From positions 3,848-12,331 of the forward strand of contig PLCK01000146.1 of assembly GCA_003134755.1 (NCBI GenBank): 8,484 nt of DNA. Reading direction: 5' to 3'. The position numbers were made by a program, and so were the translations under genes. Under the pieces are notes generated by a model. It was not told the DNA's origin. It saw only the letters and a program-made list of their open reading frames with translations, and made no database searches. Positions within the stretch are counted from its first letter, which is position 1. Each line of letters starts with the position of its first letter. Of this stretch, positions 1 through 5,750 are shown piece after piece. Source of the stretch: Actinomycetota bacterium (lineage in GTDB: Bacteria > Actinomycetota > Actinomycetes > Acidothermales > Acidothermaceae).

Positions 1-795
1 TTCTCCGCGAACGCGAACTCCTCGTTCAAGGCCGTCGTCTCGAAGGGCGGCGCGACCGCGCGCATTTCGATCGACCCCACGAGCAGCGTCTATCAGATCA
101 CTCTTGATGCGCCTGCGACGGCCGCGCCCGTGCCACTCGATATCGAGTTCGTCGTTGACGCGACCGGCAGCATGGGTGATGAGATCGCGCAGCTCAAGGC
201 GAGCTTGTCCGACATCGCGACCCGCATCGACGCGCTGCCAGCCAAGCCCGACGTCCGCTTTGCGTTGACCATCTATCGCGATCGGGTCGACAGCTTCTTG
301 ACGCGCACGTGGAACTTCACGCCCGACCTGGCCGGGTTCGAGAAGGAGATCGCCGGCGTAGTCGCGGACGGTGGCGGTGACGACCCCGAAGACGTTCAGC
401 AGGGCCTCTACGACGCGCTCCACAAGCCGGCCTGGCGCACGGGAGGGGCGGCGAAGCTGATGGTTCTCATTGGGGACGCACGGCCGCACCTCGACTACGC
501 CAACGATCCCGACTACATCACCACTGCCGTCGACGCCGCCCGTATGGGCGTCAAGATCGAGTCACTGGCCGCCAGCGGGCTCGACGACACTGGCGAGTAC
601 ATCTGGCGGCAGTTGGCGGAGATCACCCAGGGCCAGTTCCTGTTCCTCACCTACGGCCCGACCGGCGGTCCCGGCGACACGACGACCCATCACGTCGACG
701 GCTACACGCCGATGAACCTGGAGGACCTCGTCGTCCGGCTCGTCAGCCAGGAGCTCGCCCCACTCGGCGCTCGTCAGCCGCCGACCCAGCAGTAA
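1..795 (+). CDS. vWA-domain protein, 3' part of gene (5' end outside window)
   Basis: The frame is open from base 1, so the true start and any signal peptide lie upstream; the GTG at 130 falls just before the first vWA strand and is unlikely to be the start. The 264 visible residues begin with a beta-rich segment, followed by a von Willebrand factor A domain from about residue 46. The metal-ion site (MIDAS) motif DATGSMGDE has D53, T55 and S57, the DxTxS form of DxSxS. The block GGGDDPEDV has Asp where many bacterial vWA domains have the MIDAS Thr (GGGDTPE). VLIGDARPH probably supplies the last metal-site Asp. Such domains bind protein or surface ligands through a divalent metal. The tail is Gln/Pro-rich and ends in TAA. 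The family call is firm, but the ligand and location cannot be seen; secretion is only a guess from the context. Confidence 0.85.
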   Translation, partial: FSANANSSFKAVVSKGGATARISIDPTSSVYQITLDAPATAAPVPLDIEFVVDATGSMGDEIAQLKASLSDIATRIDALPAKPDVRFALTIYRDRVDSFLTRTWNFTPDLAGFEKEIAGVVADGGGDDPEDVQQGLYDALHKPAWRTGGAAKLMVLIGDARPHLDYANDPDYITTAVDAARMGVKIESLAASGLDDTGEYIWRQLAEITQGQFLFLTYGPTGGPGDTTTHHVDGYTPMNLEDLVVRLVSQELAPLGARQPPTQQ

Positions 796-843
796 GGCCC
801 GCCGGCACGCCCAAATCGGTCCGGTCCGGACGTCGACCGCAGG

Positions 844-868
844 CCGGCCCGGTGTCCGTGACGGCCGG
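844..868 (+). terminator. weak GC hairpin after the vWA gene, possible terminator
   Basis: CCGGCC (844-849) pairs perfectly with GGCCGG (863-868) across a 13-nt loop, 49 bp after the vWA stop codon. There is no T tract and the stem has only 6 bp, so this is just a candidate 3' end for the vWA transcript. Confidence 0.25.
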
Positions 869-915
869 AAGGTCGGGAATATGGCAAAAACACCGTTCGA
901 ACCTTGGATTACCTC

Positions 916-944
916 TTGCGCTGAACGCCCTTTTGGCGTGTATT
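916..944 (+). promoter_or_regulatory. candidate promoter for the GH3 gene
   Basis: TTGCGC (916-921) and TGTATT (939-944) are separated by 17 bp, and each matches the sigma70-type consensus at 4 of 6 positions. Transcription would start near 951, just before the LacI-type operator at 960-973, a sensible place for a repressor. The hexamers are weak, and the position is favoured mainly by its relation to the operator. Confidence 0.3.
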
Positions 945-959
945 GCATCCGTGGCGGTG

Positions 960-973
960 TGAGAGCGGTTCCA
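960..973. promoter_or_regulatory. LacI-family (CebR-like) operator upstream of the GH3 gene
   Basis: TGAGAGCGGTTCCA fits the general LacI-family core TGNNANCGNTNNCA at all eight fixed positions. It matches the Streptomyces CebR box TGGGAGCGCTCCCA at 11 of 14. It lies 135 bp before the GH3 start codon, just past a candidate promoter. CebR-type repressors are known to control cellobiose and beta-glucosidase genes in actinobacteria, which suits the downstream enzyme. The regulator gene itself is not in the window. Confidence 0.5.
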
Positions 974-977
974 TAGG

Positions 978-1029
978 CGACGGGTCGGCCTTCCGAGGCG
1001 GGGTTGCCTCGGGTATCCCGAGCCCGTCG
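978..1029 (+). other. hairpin-rich 5' leader of the GH3 gene
   Basis: An outer 7-bp stem pairs CGACGGG (978-984) with CCCGTCG (1023-1029). Inside it, CCGAGGC (993-999) pairs with GCCTCGG (1006-1012) over a 6-nt loop. A competing hairpin, CTCGGG (1008-1013) with CCCGAG (1017-1022) over a 3-nt loop, shares bases 1008-1012 and so excludes the first inner stem. All stems are perfect. This could be a regulatory leader, but GC-rich DNA forms such stems easily. Confidence 0.35.
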
Positions 1030-1094
1030 GCGTCCGCTGGATCTCCCTCCGCGCATGCTCGCTCGCGCCGAATCCGGATCGTCTGCCGTGACTC

Positions 1095-1102
1095 GAGGAG
1101 GT
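1095..1102 (+). promoter_or_regulatory. Shine-Dalgarno site of the GH3 gene
   Basis: GAGGAGGT ends 6 nt before the ATG at 1109. This strong site fixes the start there rather than at the in-frame TTG at 1004, whose extra 35 residues would precede a complete signal peptide. Confidence 0.88.
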
Positions 1103-1108
1103 CAAGTC

Positions 1109-3568
1109 ATGTTCCGTTCGCGCTCCAGAAGTACCACCCGCTTGAAGAAGGGCTCGCTCAGCCTGCTCGCCGTCGTAACGGCGGTCGGCATCGGCATTCC
1201 CGCGCTCGCGGGCAGTGGAATCGCTGCCTCGGCCGCTGCGCCGTGGCTCGACTCCAGCAAGCCGATAGCCGCGCGGGTCAACGCCCTCCTCCACGCGATG
1301 ACGCTCGCCGAGAAGGTCGGCCAGATGGACCAGCAGCTGGTCACGACGCTGACCGATCCCAACAGCACGACCTGCGGGGACGCCGGCTTCAACCTGCCGA
1401 ACGCGGCCTGCATGCAGAAGATCCTGCTCGACCAGAAGGTCGGGTCGGTGCTCGCGGGCGGCACGAACAACCCGATCGACACGACGGGTCAAAATGGCGT
1501 CGGCAACACCGGGTTCGACTGGGCCAACGAGTACAACATGATCCAGAAGTACGCAATCGCGAACTCGCGGCTGCACCTGCCGTTGATCTTCGGCGTGGAC
1601 GCCGTGCACGGGTTCGGCCACCCGTGGCAGGCACCGCTGTTCCCGCAGTCGATCGGCATGGGCGCAACCTGGGACCCGGCCGCGGCGGAGGCCGGCGGTA
1701 AGGCAACGGCGAACGCACTCCGCGCGACCGGATGGGTGTGGGACTTCGCTCCCGTGCAAGACCTCGCGCGGGACAACCGCTGGGGACGCACGTACGAGAC
1801 GTGGTCCGAAGAGCCGATGCTCTCGGCGGCGCTCGGCGCGGCGAACATCGACGGACTGCAGTCGAAGAGCAAGACCAGTCCGCTTGACGTCACCGCGACC
1901 GTCAAGCACTTTGCGGGCTATTCGCAGTCGATCAACGGTCACGACCGCAACGAAGCGCTGCTGCCGCTGAGTTACCTGCAAAGCGTCATCCTCCCGTCGT
2001 ACGCCGCGGGGATCGATGCGGGCGTGGGAACGGTGATGGTGGACTCGGGTTCCATCAACGGCGTGCCGGCGACGGCGTCGCACTACTTGTTGACCGACAT
2101 CCTGCGCAAGCAGATGGGATTCGACGGCGTCGTGATCAGCGACTACCAGGACGTGCCGGCGATCCAATCTGCGTACCACGTCACGCCTGACCTCGCGGGC
2201 GCGATCGCCAAGGCAGTCAACGCCGGCGTCGACATGAGCATGGAAGTCTTCGCGCCCGACCAGTGGCAGACGGCGATCCTCCACGACGTCGCGACCGGTG
2301 CGATCTCGAAGGCACGGATCGACGAAGCTGTTCGTCGCATCCTCACGCTGAAATTCCAGCTCGGCCTCTTCGACCAGCCGTGCAACAAGGACATCACCAA
2401 GGCTTGCGTCGACGCATCGGCTGCGAACGCAGCGGTGACCGCCGGCCGCGACCAGACACTGAAGTCCGCGCAGGAGTCGATGACGCTGCTGCGCAACCAG
2501 GCCAACGTGTTGCCGCTGTCGCCCACCAGCAAGGTCGTCGTGACCGGCCCGAGCGCCGACTCGATGACCAACCAGCTCGGTGGCTGGAGCGTCAGTTGGC
2601 AGGGCGTCTTCGGAGCCGGCCACGTGTGCTGCATGGGTCCGGCAAACCAGATCCCGCCGGGTACAACTGTGCTCAAGGGCATTCAAGGGGACGACGCCAA
2701 CACGGTCTTCGCGCCTGATCAGGCATCGGCAGTTGCCGCTGCCGCTTCCGCGGACGCCATCGTGGTAGCCGTCGGCGAGAAGGCGTACGCGGAAGGACTC
2801 GGCGACAATCCGGCGCCCGCCTTGCCACCTGACCAGCAGGCCTTGATCACGGCACTTGAAGCCACTGGCAAGCCGGTGATCGTGGTCGTCATCGCTGGCC
2901 GGCCGGTCGGACTCGGTTCGGCGGAGAATGCAAATGCGGTGCTCATGGCCTATCAGGGCAGCACCGAAGCCGGGCAGGCTGCCGCCGATGTCGTCTTCGG
3001 CAAGGTGAACCCGAGCGGCAGGCTCTCCGTCAGCTGGCCGACGGATGCACTAACAGTCGGCGGTGACTTCAACGGCGGAGCGCCATCGCCGCTGGGTGAT
3101 CAGCCGAAGTTCTTCGACCAGCTCCCGGGTACCGGCTCAGGACAAGGACACGCGTACAACCCGCTCTACCCGTTCGGGTACGGGCTCTCGTACACGACAT
3201 TCACGACCAGTGCGCTCTCGGTGACCCCGACTGTGACCCGCAAGGGCCACGCAACGGCGACGTTCACGGTGACCAACACTGGGACGGTTGCGGGTACCGA
3301 CATCGTGCCGGTCTACGTCGCCCAGCCGGTGAGTGACGTCGTCGTGCCGCCACAGCGGCTCGTCGGCTTCGCGCGAGTAACCCTCGCACCCGGTGCGTCG
3401 CAAGTGGTGAACGTGACGTTCGCCGCTTCGACGCTCGGTGAGAGCCAGCCTGATATCAACGCTGCCGGACCGCCAACTGTCGATGGCGGCGCGTACATCG
3501 TGCAGCTGGACAAGAACGACACGACGCCGTACGACGTTGAGGTCTCAGCCCCATTCACGATCTCGTAG
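1109..3568 (+). CDS. secreted glycoside hydrolase family 3 beta-glucosidase / exo-beta-glucanase
   Basis: This 819-residue enzyme should release glucose from the non-reducing end of beta-glucosides or beta-glucan oligomers, with retention of configuration, outside the cytoplasm. Residues 1-43 form a Sec-type signal peptide: basic n-region, hydrophobic core, Ala-rich cleavage site near 42-44, no lipobox. The GH3 N-terminal barrel follows (about 50-400), with GVDAVHG (D164), DNRWGR (R224, R227), VKHF (K266, H267) and nucleophile D345 in VISDYQD. The C-terminal alpha/beta domain starts near 446; E562 in YAEGLGDN aligns with the acid/base region of barley ExoI. PFGYGLSY (about 687) and an Fn3-like domain (about 706-780) close the chain. 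Motif order resembles ExoI-type exoglucanases, though the substrate is not proven by sequence. It probably forms a single-gene unit under LacI-type control. Confidence 0.94.
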   Translation: MFRSRSRSTTRLKKGSLSLLAVVTAVGIGIPALAGSGIAASAAAPWLDSSKPIAARVNALLHAMTLAEKVGQMDQQLVTTLTDPNSTTCGDAGFNLPNAACMQKILLDQKVGSVLAGGTNNPIDTTGQNGVGNTGFDWANEYNMIQKYAIANSRLHLPLIFGVDAVHGFGHPWQAPLFPQSIGMGATWDPAAAEAGGKATANALRATGWVWDFAPVQDLARDNRWGRTYETWSEEPMLSAALGAANIDGLQSKSKTSPLDVTATVKHFAGYSQSINGHDRNEALLPLSYLQSVILPSYAAGIDAGVGTVMVDSGSINGVPATASHYLLTDILRKQMGFDGVVISDYQDVPAIQSAYHVTPDLAGAIAKAVNAGVDMSMEVFAPDQWQTAILHDVATGAISKARIDEAVRRILTLKFQLGLFDQPCNKDITKACVDASAANAAVTAGRDQTLKSAQESMTLLRNQANVLPLSPTSKVVVTGPSADSMTNQLGGWSVSWQGVFGAGHVCCMGPANQIPPGTTVLKGIQGDDANTVFAPDQASAVAAAASADAIVVAVGEKAYAEGLGDNPAPALPPDQQALITALEATGKPVIVVVIAGRPVGLGSAENANAVLMAYQGSTEAGQAAADVVFGKVNPSGRLSVSWPTDALTVGGDFNGGAPSPLGDQPKFFDQLPGTGSGQGHAYNPLYPFGYGLSYTTFTTSALSVTPTVTRKGHATATFTVTNTGTVAGTDIVPVYVAQPVSDVVVPPQRLVGFARVTLAPGASQVVNVTFAASTLGESQPDINAAGPPTVDGGAYIVQLDKNDTTPYDVEVSAPFTIS

Positions 3569-3572
3569 GAGT

Positions 3573-3587
3573 CGGTCCGTAGGACCG
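3573..3587 (+). other. small hairpin just after the GH3 stop codon
   Basis: CGGTCC (3573-3578) and GGACCG (3582-3587) form a perfect 6-bp stem with a 3-nt loop, 4 nt after the stop codon. It may help end transcription or protect the 3' end together with the larger hairpin at 3610-3644. Confidence 0.3.
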
Positions 3588-3609
3588 GTATGTGATCACA
3601 CCGAAAGGT

Positions 3610-3644
3610 CGGAGGGCTGCCACCCACAAGGTGGCAGCCCTCCG
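3610..3644. terminator. strong hairpin between convergent genes, probable bidirectional terminator
   Basis: A perfect 15-bp GC-rich stem (3610-3624 with 3630-3644) closes a 5-nt loop (3625-3629). It sits between the GH3 stop (3568) and the stop of the opposing gene (3662), as expected for a shared terminator. There is no T tract on the plus side and only a short TTT on the minus side, a common U-less form in actinobacteria. Confidence 0.75.
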
Positions 3645-3661
3645 CACGCCTGTTCGCCCGG

Positions 3662-4597
3662 TTAGTGCTCGACCGATCCGATGATCTGGCGAGCGAGTAG
3701 CGCAGCCTGATTGGGCGACGACTCGAAAACGATGATCGCGACGATCGCTGCGCTGTCAATCGAGTAGCACTGCGTCATCGCCGCGCCACCGGGATCGTTG
3801 ACCGGGCCGCATTCCATCCGACCGCCGAACGGTCCCGCTCCCACCGGCGACAGTGCGGCGCCGGTGCTCGTCGCCAGACTGGCGAAGAGCGCGGACTCGT
3901 CGGCGGCGGTCGGCCGAATGTTCACCTTCGCGGCCGCGACGAAGAATGTCGGTAGTCCGCCGGTGCCGAAGTAGGACCCCGACACCCGCCCCCACGGCGC
4001 GTTCGCCCGTTGCATCTGAGCAATCGCCTGGGCAGCCGCATTGTCGAACTCGGGCGTGTGCAGCTGCGTCTGACCCAGAACCGTCGCCGGCACCGACACT
4101 GCACGATCGGCTGGGCGCTGCTTCTGGCTAAGGAAGACCGGAATCGCGATGGCCGCGAGGATGCCCACGGCGAATAGTCCGCCGACCACACCGAGCACGA
4201 CCTTTACCGCAACCGGCATCCCGCCACGCGGCGGGGCGAAATATTGCGGACCACCTGGCTGGGCATAGGGCGACGGCGCGTATCCCTGAGGCGGCCCGAA
4301 CTGCGGAGGCGGGCCGAACTGCGGCGCCGGGGCAGCGAACCGCGGGTCTGGGACGACGCCGAAACGCGGGTCAGGAGCGATGCCGTATTGCGCGGGTGCG
4401 GGACTGAAAGGCGGCGGCGGACTGTACTGCTGGGTGGGTGCGATGTATCGCTGGGCAGGTGCCACGTAAGGCGGCTGCGCTGCTGGGGTCGCGTCTGGGC
4501 TTGCCGGAACCGCGGTCTGAACCGGAACTCCCGGCAAGATCGACGCGCCCCATCGCTCGTCGGCGGCCACGGGCACGTTCGATCGTTTGCCGCGCAT
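3662..4597 (-). CDS. Pro-rich single-span membrane protein with extracytoplasmic domain
   Basis: I do not recognise a named family. The 311-residue chain has a Pro/Gln/Tyr-rich, presumably cytoplasmic N-terminus (about 28-125) with repeats such as PDPRFG, PDPRFA and PQFGPP. One membrane segment follows (about 132-156), then a roughly 155-residue domain, probably outside. C263 and C277 are the only cysteines of that domain and could form a disulfide; the ECG...C pattern followed by a hydrophobic strand recalls small uncharacterised actinobacterial membrane proteins. The segment GILAAIAIPVFLSQKQR closely resembles the middle of a type IV pilin N-helix but lacks the GFTLIE processing site. The ATG at 4597 is preferred over an in-frame GTG at 4648 because GGGAG lies just upstream. 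It converges with the GH3 gene and diverges from the DUF664 gene. Confidence 0.82.
   Translation of the reverse strand: MRGKRSNVPVAADERWGASILPGVPVQTAVPASPDATPAAQPPYVAPAQRYIAPTQQYSPPPPFSPAPAQYGIAPDPRFGVVPDPRFAAPAPQFGPPPQFGPPQGYAPSPYAQPGGPQYFAPPRGGMPVAVKVVLGVVGGLFAVGILAAIAIPVFLSQKQRPADRAVSVPATVLGQTQLHTPEFDNAAAQAIAQMQRANAPWGRVSGSYFGTGGLPTFFVAAAKVNIRPTAADESALFASLATSTGAALSPVGAGPFGGRMECGPVNDPGGAAMTQCYSIDSAAIVAIIVFESSPNQAALLARQIIGSVEH
4293..4324. repeat. short tandem repeat coding for a Pro-rich segment
   Basis: Two 14-base copies (4293-4306 and 4311-4324) differ at one base and repeat with an 18-base period. They encode the PQFGPP repeats in the N-terminus of the minus-strand membrane protein. The period keeps the reading frame, so copy-number change would lengthen or shorten the linker without a frameshift. 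Confidence 0.5.
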
Positions 4598-4601
4598 GAC
4601 T

Positions 4602-4606
4602 CTCCC
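4602..4606 (-). promoter_or_regulatory. Shine-Dalgarno site choosing the ATG at 4597
   Basis: On the minus strand GGGAG ends 4 nt before the ATG at 4597. The spacing is slightly short. The upstream GTG at 4648 has no comparable site and would add 17 residues ahead of MRGKRS. Confidence 0.55.
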
Positions 4607-4722
4607 AGGTGCGCACGTAGGGCGCGCTCGTGAAGCTGTCGACAGCACAGCTACCGACCTTGAGCGTCAGCGGAACGAGACTGCGGTTGGTCGTGTTTGC
4701 CCTAGGTGGCAGGCTGGCGCAC

Positions 4723-5313
4723 ATGGCTGAATCGGATCCGAAAGCAAACCTGCGCGGCTACCTACAACGCGCCCGCGACGTCCTGGTGTGGAAGCTCGAC
4801 GGGCTGTCGGAGTACGACGTCCGGCGCCCGATGACCTCGACCGGAACAAACCTTCTCGGGCTGATCAAACATCTGGCGGGCGTCGAGGTCGGCTACTTTG
4901 GCGATACGTTCGGGCGGCCGTTCGACGAGCCGATGCCGTGGACGGCCGACGACGCCGAACCGAACGCGGACATGTGGGCGACCGCCGACGAGTCGCGGGA
5001 ACACATCGTCGGGCTCTACCGGCGGGTGTGGGCGCAGGCGGACACCACGATCGAGTCCCTAACGCTCGACGCGATCGGCCAGGTGCCGTGGTGGCCGGCC
5101 GAGCATCGAGAGGTGACGCTGCACCTGATCTTGGTGCATGTCATCGCCGAGACCGGAAGGCACGCCGGTCACGCCGACATCGTGCGGGAGCTCATCGACG
5201 GCGCGGCCGGCCTGCGCGACGGCAACGACAACCTGGCACCCGGCGACCAAGCCTGGTGGGAGAGCTATCGAAGCAGACTGGAACAAGCCGCGCAGGAGTC
5301 CGGCCGGCGCTGA
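4723..5313 (+). CDS. DUF664 / DinB-like four-helix protein
   Basis: The 196-residue protein matches the actinobacterial DUF664 group of the DinB/YfiT superfamily over its whole length: DPKANLRGYLQRARDVLVWK at the N-terminus, then LLGLIKHLAGVE, FGDTFGRPF, PNADMWATADESR, VPWWP, and a final HVIAETGRHAGHADIVRE. Members are small cytoplasmic helical bundles that bind a metal through histidines. H50, H139, H147 and H150 are the visible candidates, with E143 nearby. Some relatives are thiol-dependent transferases or isomerases (mycothiol in actinobacteria), but no reaction is established for this group. The ATG at 4723 is chosen because family similarity begins there; an in-frame GTG at 4630 would add 31 unrelated residues. 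The ribosome site is weak. The gene ends 4 bp from the stop of the opposing small gene. Confidence 0.9.
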   Translation: MAESDPKANLRGYLQRARDVLVWKLDGLSEYDVRRPMTSTGTNLLGLIKHLAGVEVGYFGDTFGRPFDEPMPWTADDAEPNADMWATADESREHIVGLYRRVWAQADTTIESLTLDAIGQVPWWPAEHREVTLHLILVHVIAETGRHAGHADIVRELIDGAAGLRDGNDNLAPGDQAWWESYRSRLEQAAQESGRR

Positions 5314-5317
5314 AGTC

Positions 5318-5608
5318 CTACGAGACCGGCGGCGGGCTGCTGTCGACCGGCGGCGTGTTGCAATCGGCCTTGTTGTCGCCGCCGTTGCCACCACCTTGGC
5401 CGTTGTCGCCCGTGTGCGGGTTACCGCCACTGGAGTTGTGGCCGCAGTTGCCCCAGCCCTGATCGCCACCGTTGGCAGGAGTCGGACTCTCGGGAGCCGT
5501 GATCGCGCCACCGGGCCGACCGGCGTTGCTCGCGGAGGCGATGCCCGGAGCGATCCATGCGCCGAGGGCAACCGCGGCGACCGCGAGTGGAAGTAACCTG
5601 CGACGCAT
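5318..5608 (-). CDS. small secreted Gly/Asn-rich protein with two cysteines
   Basis: This 96-residue product is of unknown function. Residues 1-26 are a clear Sec signal peptide: MRRRLL, a hydrophobic Ala/Val core, and a probable cleavage site after ASA at 26. The mature part of about 70 residues is low-complexity: a Gly/Pro N-terminal stretch, a Gly/Asn/Asp/His-rich middle (GWGNCGHNSSGG to about residue 79) and a Pro/Ser tail. C55 and C83 are the only cysteines and could form one disulfide, or link molecules. A textbook ribosome site supports the start. It is too short and polar for a chaplin. The signal peptide, ribosome site and structured leader make it a real gene, probably for a cell-wall or released peptide. 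Its stop lies 4 bp from that of the DUF664 gene. Confidence 0.8.
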   Translation of the reverse strand: MRRRLLPLAVAAVALGAWIAPGIASASNAGRPGGAITAPESPTPANGGDQGWGNCGHNSSGGNPHTGDNGQGGGNGGDNKADCNTPPVDSSPPPVS

Positions 5609-5615
5609 TGGATTG

Positions 5616-5622
5616 CTCCTTC
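5616..5622 (-). promoter_or_regulatory. Shine-Dalgarno site of the small secreted gene
   Basis: GAAGGAG on the minus strand ends 7 nt before the ATG at 5608. This is near-ideal, and is among the main evidence that this short frame is translated. Confidence 0.85.
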
Positions 5623-5626
5623 GTCC

Positions 5627-5677
5627 CGTCGGCGCAGTTGCCGACGTCCCAAGACATCGGCCCGGAAATATCCGGGC
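5627..5677 (-). other. leader with alternative hairpins before the small secreted gene
   Basis: Read on the minus strand, three stems follow one another. GCCCGGA pairs with TCCGGGC (5677-5671 with 5666-5660, 4-nt loop). CCGATGTC pairs with GACGTCGG (5660-5653 with 5648-5641, one G-U pair, 4-nt loop). CGTCGGC pairs with GCCGACG (5646-5640 with 5633-5627, 6-nt loop). Stems two and three share bases 5641-5646, so only one can form. Stem three ends 4 nt before the ribosome site, so the switch could affect translation. No known riboswitch class was recognised. Confidence 0.4.
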
Positions 5678-5716
5678 AGTAGGGGCTATTCAGGTTGCCT
5701 CGAGAATGCGTTGCCT

Positions 5717-5744
5717 CTGACAACGGACGCCGACTGCTTAAAGT
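5717..5744 (+). promoter_or_regulatory. candidate promoter giving a leaderless mRNA
   Basis: CTGACA (5717-5722, 5 of 6 to TTGACA) and TAAAGT (5739-5744, fits TANNNT) are 16 bp apart. The -10 box ends 6 nt before the ATG at 5751, so transcription should begin at or next to the start codon. No Shine-Dalgarno sequence is present, in agreement with leaderless translation. Confidence 0.5.
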
Positions 5745-5750
5745 GGATGG

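Noticed and set aside
895..904. GTTCGAACCT, which resembles the T-arm of a tRNA
   Set aside because: No acceptor, D or anticodon arm is found at the right distances on either strand. It is just an 8-bp palindrome.
1004..1108. In-frame TTG upstream extension of the GH3 gene
   Set aside because: The ATG at 1109 has a strong ribosome site and begins a complete signal peptide. An extension would bury the signal peptide.
743..2686. Long open frame on the minus strand opposite the GH3 gene
   Set aside because: It has no recognisable domain, an Arg/Val/His-biased composition typical of the complement of GC-rich coding DNA, and overlaps a certain gene. It is a shadow frame.
4630..4722. In-frame GTG extension of the DUF664 gene, and the opposing GTG at 4648 for the membrane protein
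   Set aside because: These two would overlap each other on opposite strands. Family similarity (DUF664) begins at the ATG at 4723, and a ribosome site points to the ATG at 4597.
5318..5608. Chaplin-like hydrophobic coat protein
   Set aside because: The mature part is polar and Gly/Asn-rich, without the hydrophobic beta-rich chaplin repeat and its Cys spacing.
5609..5750. Known riboswitch (c-di-AMP ydaO type or c-di-GMP type) before the small secreted gene
   Set aside because: The leader is short and I could not find the conserved cores I know for these classes. Only the hairpins themselves are supported.
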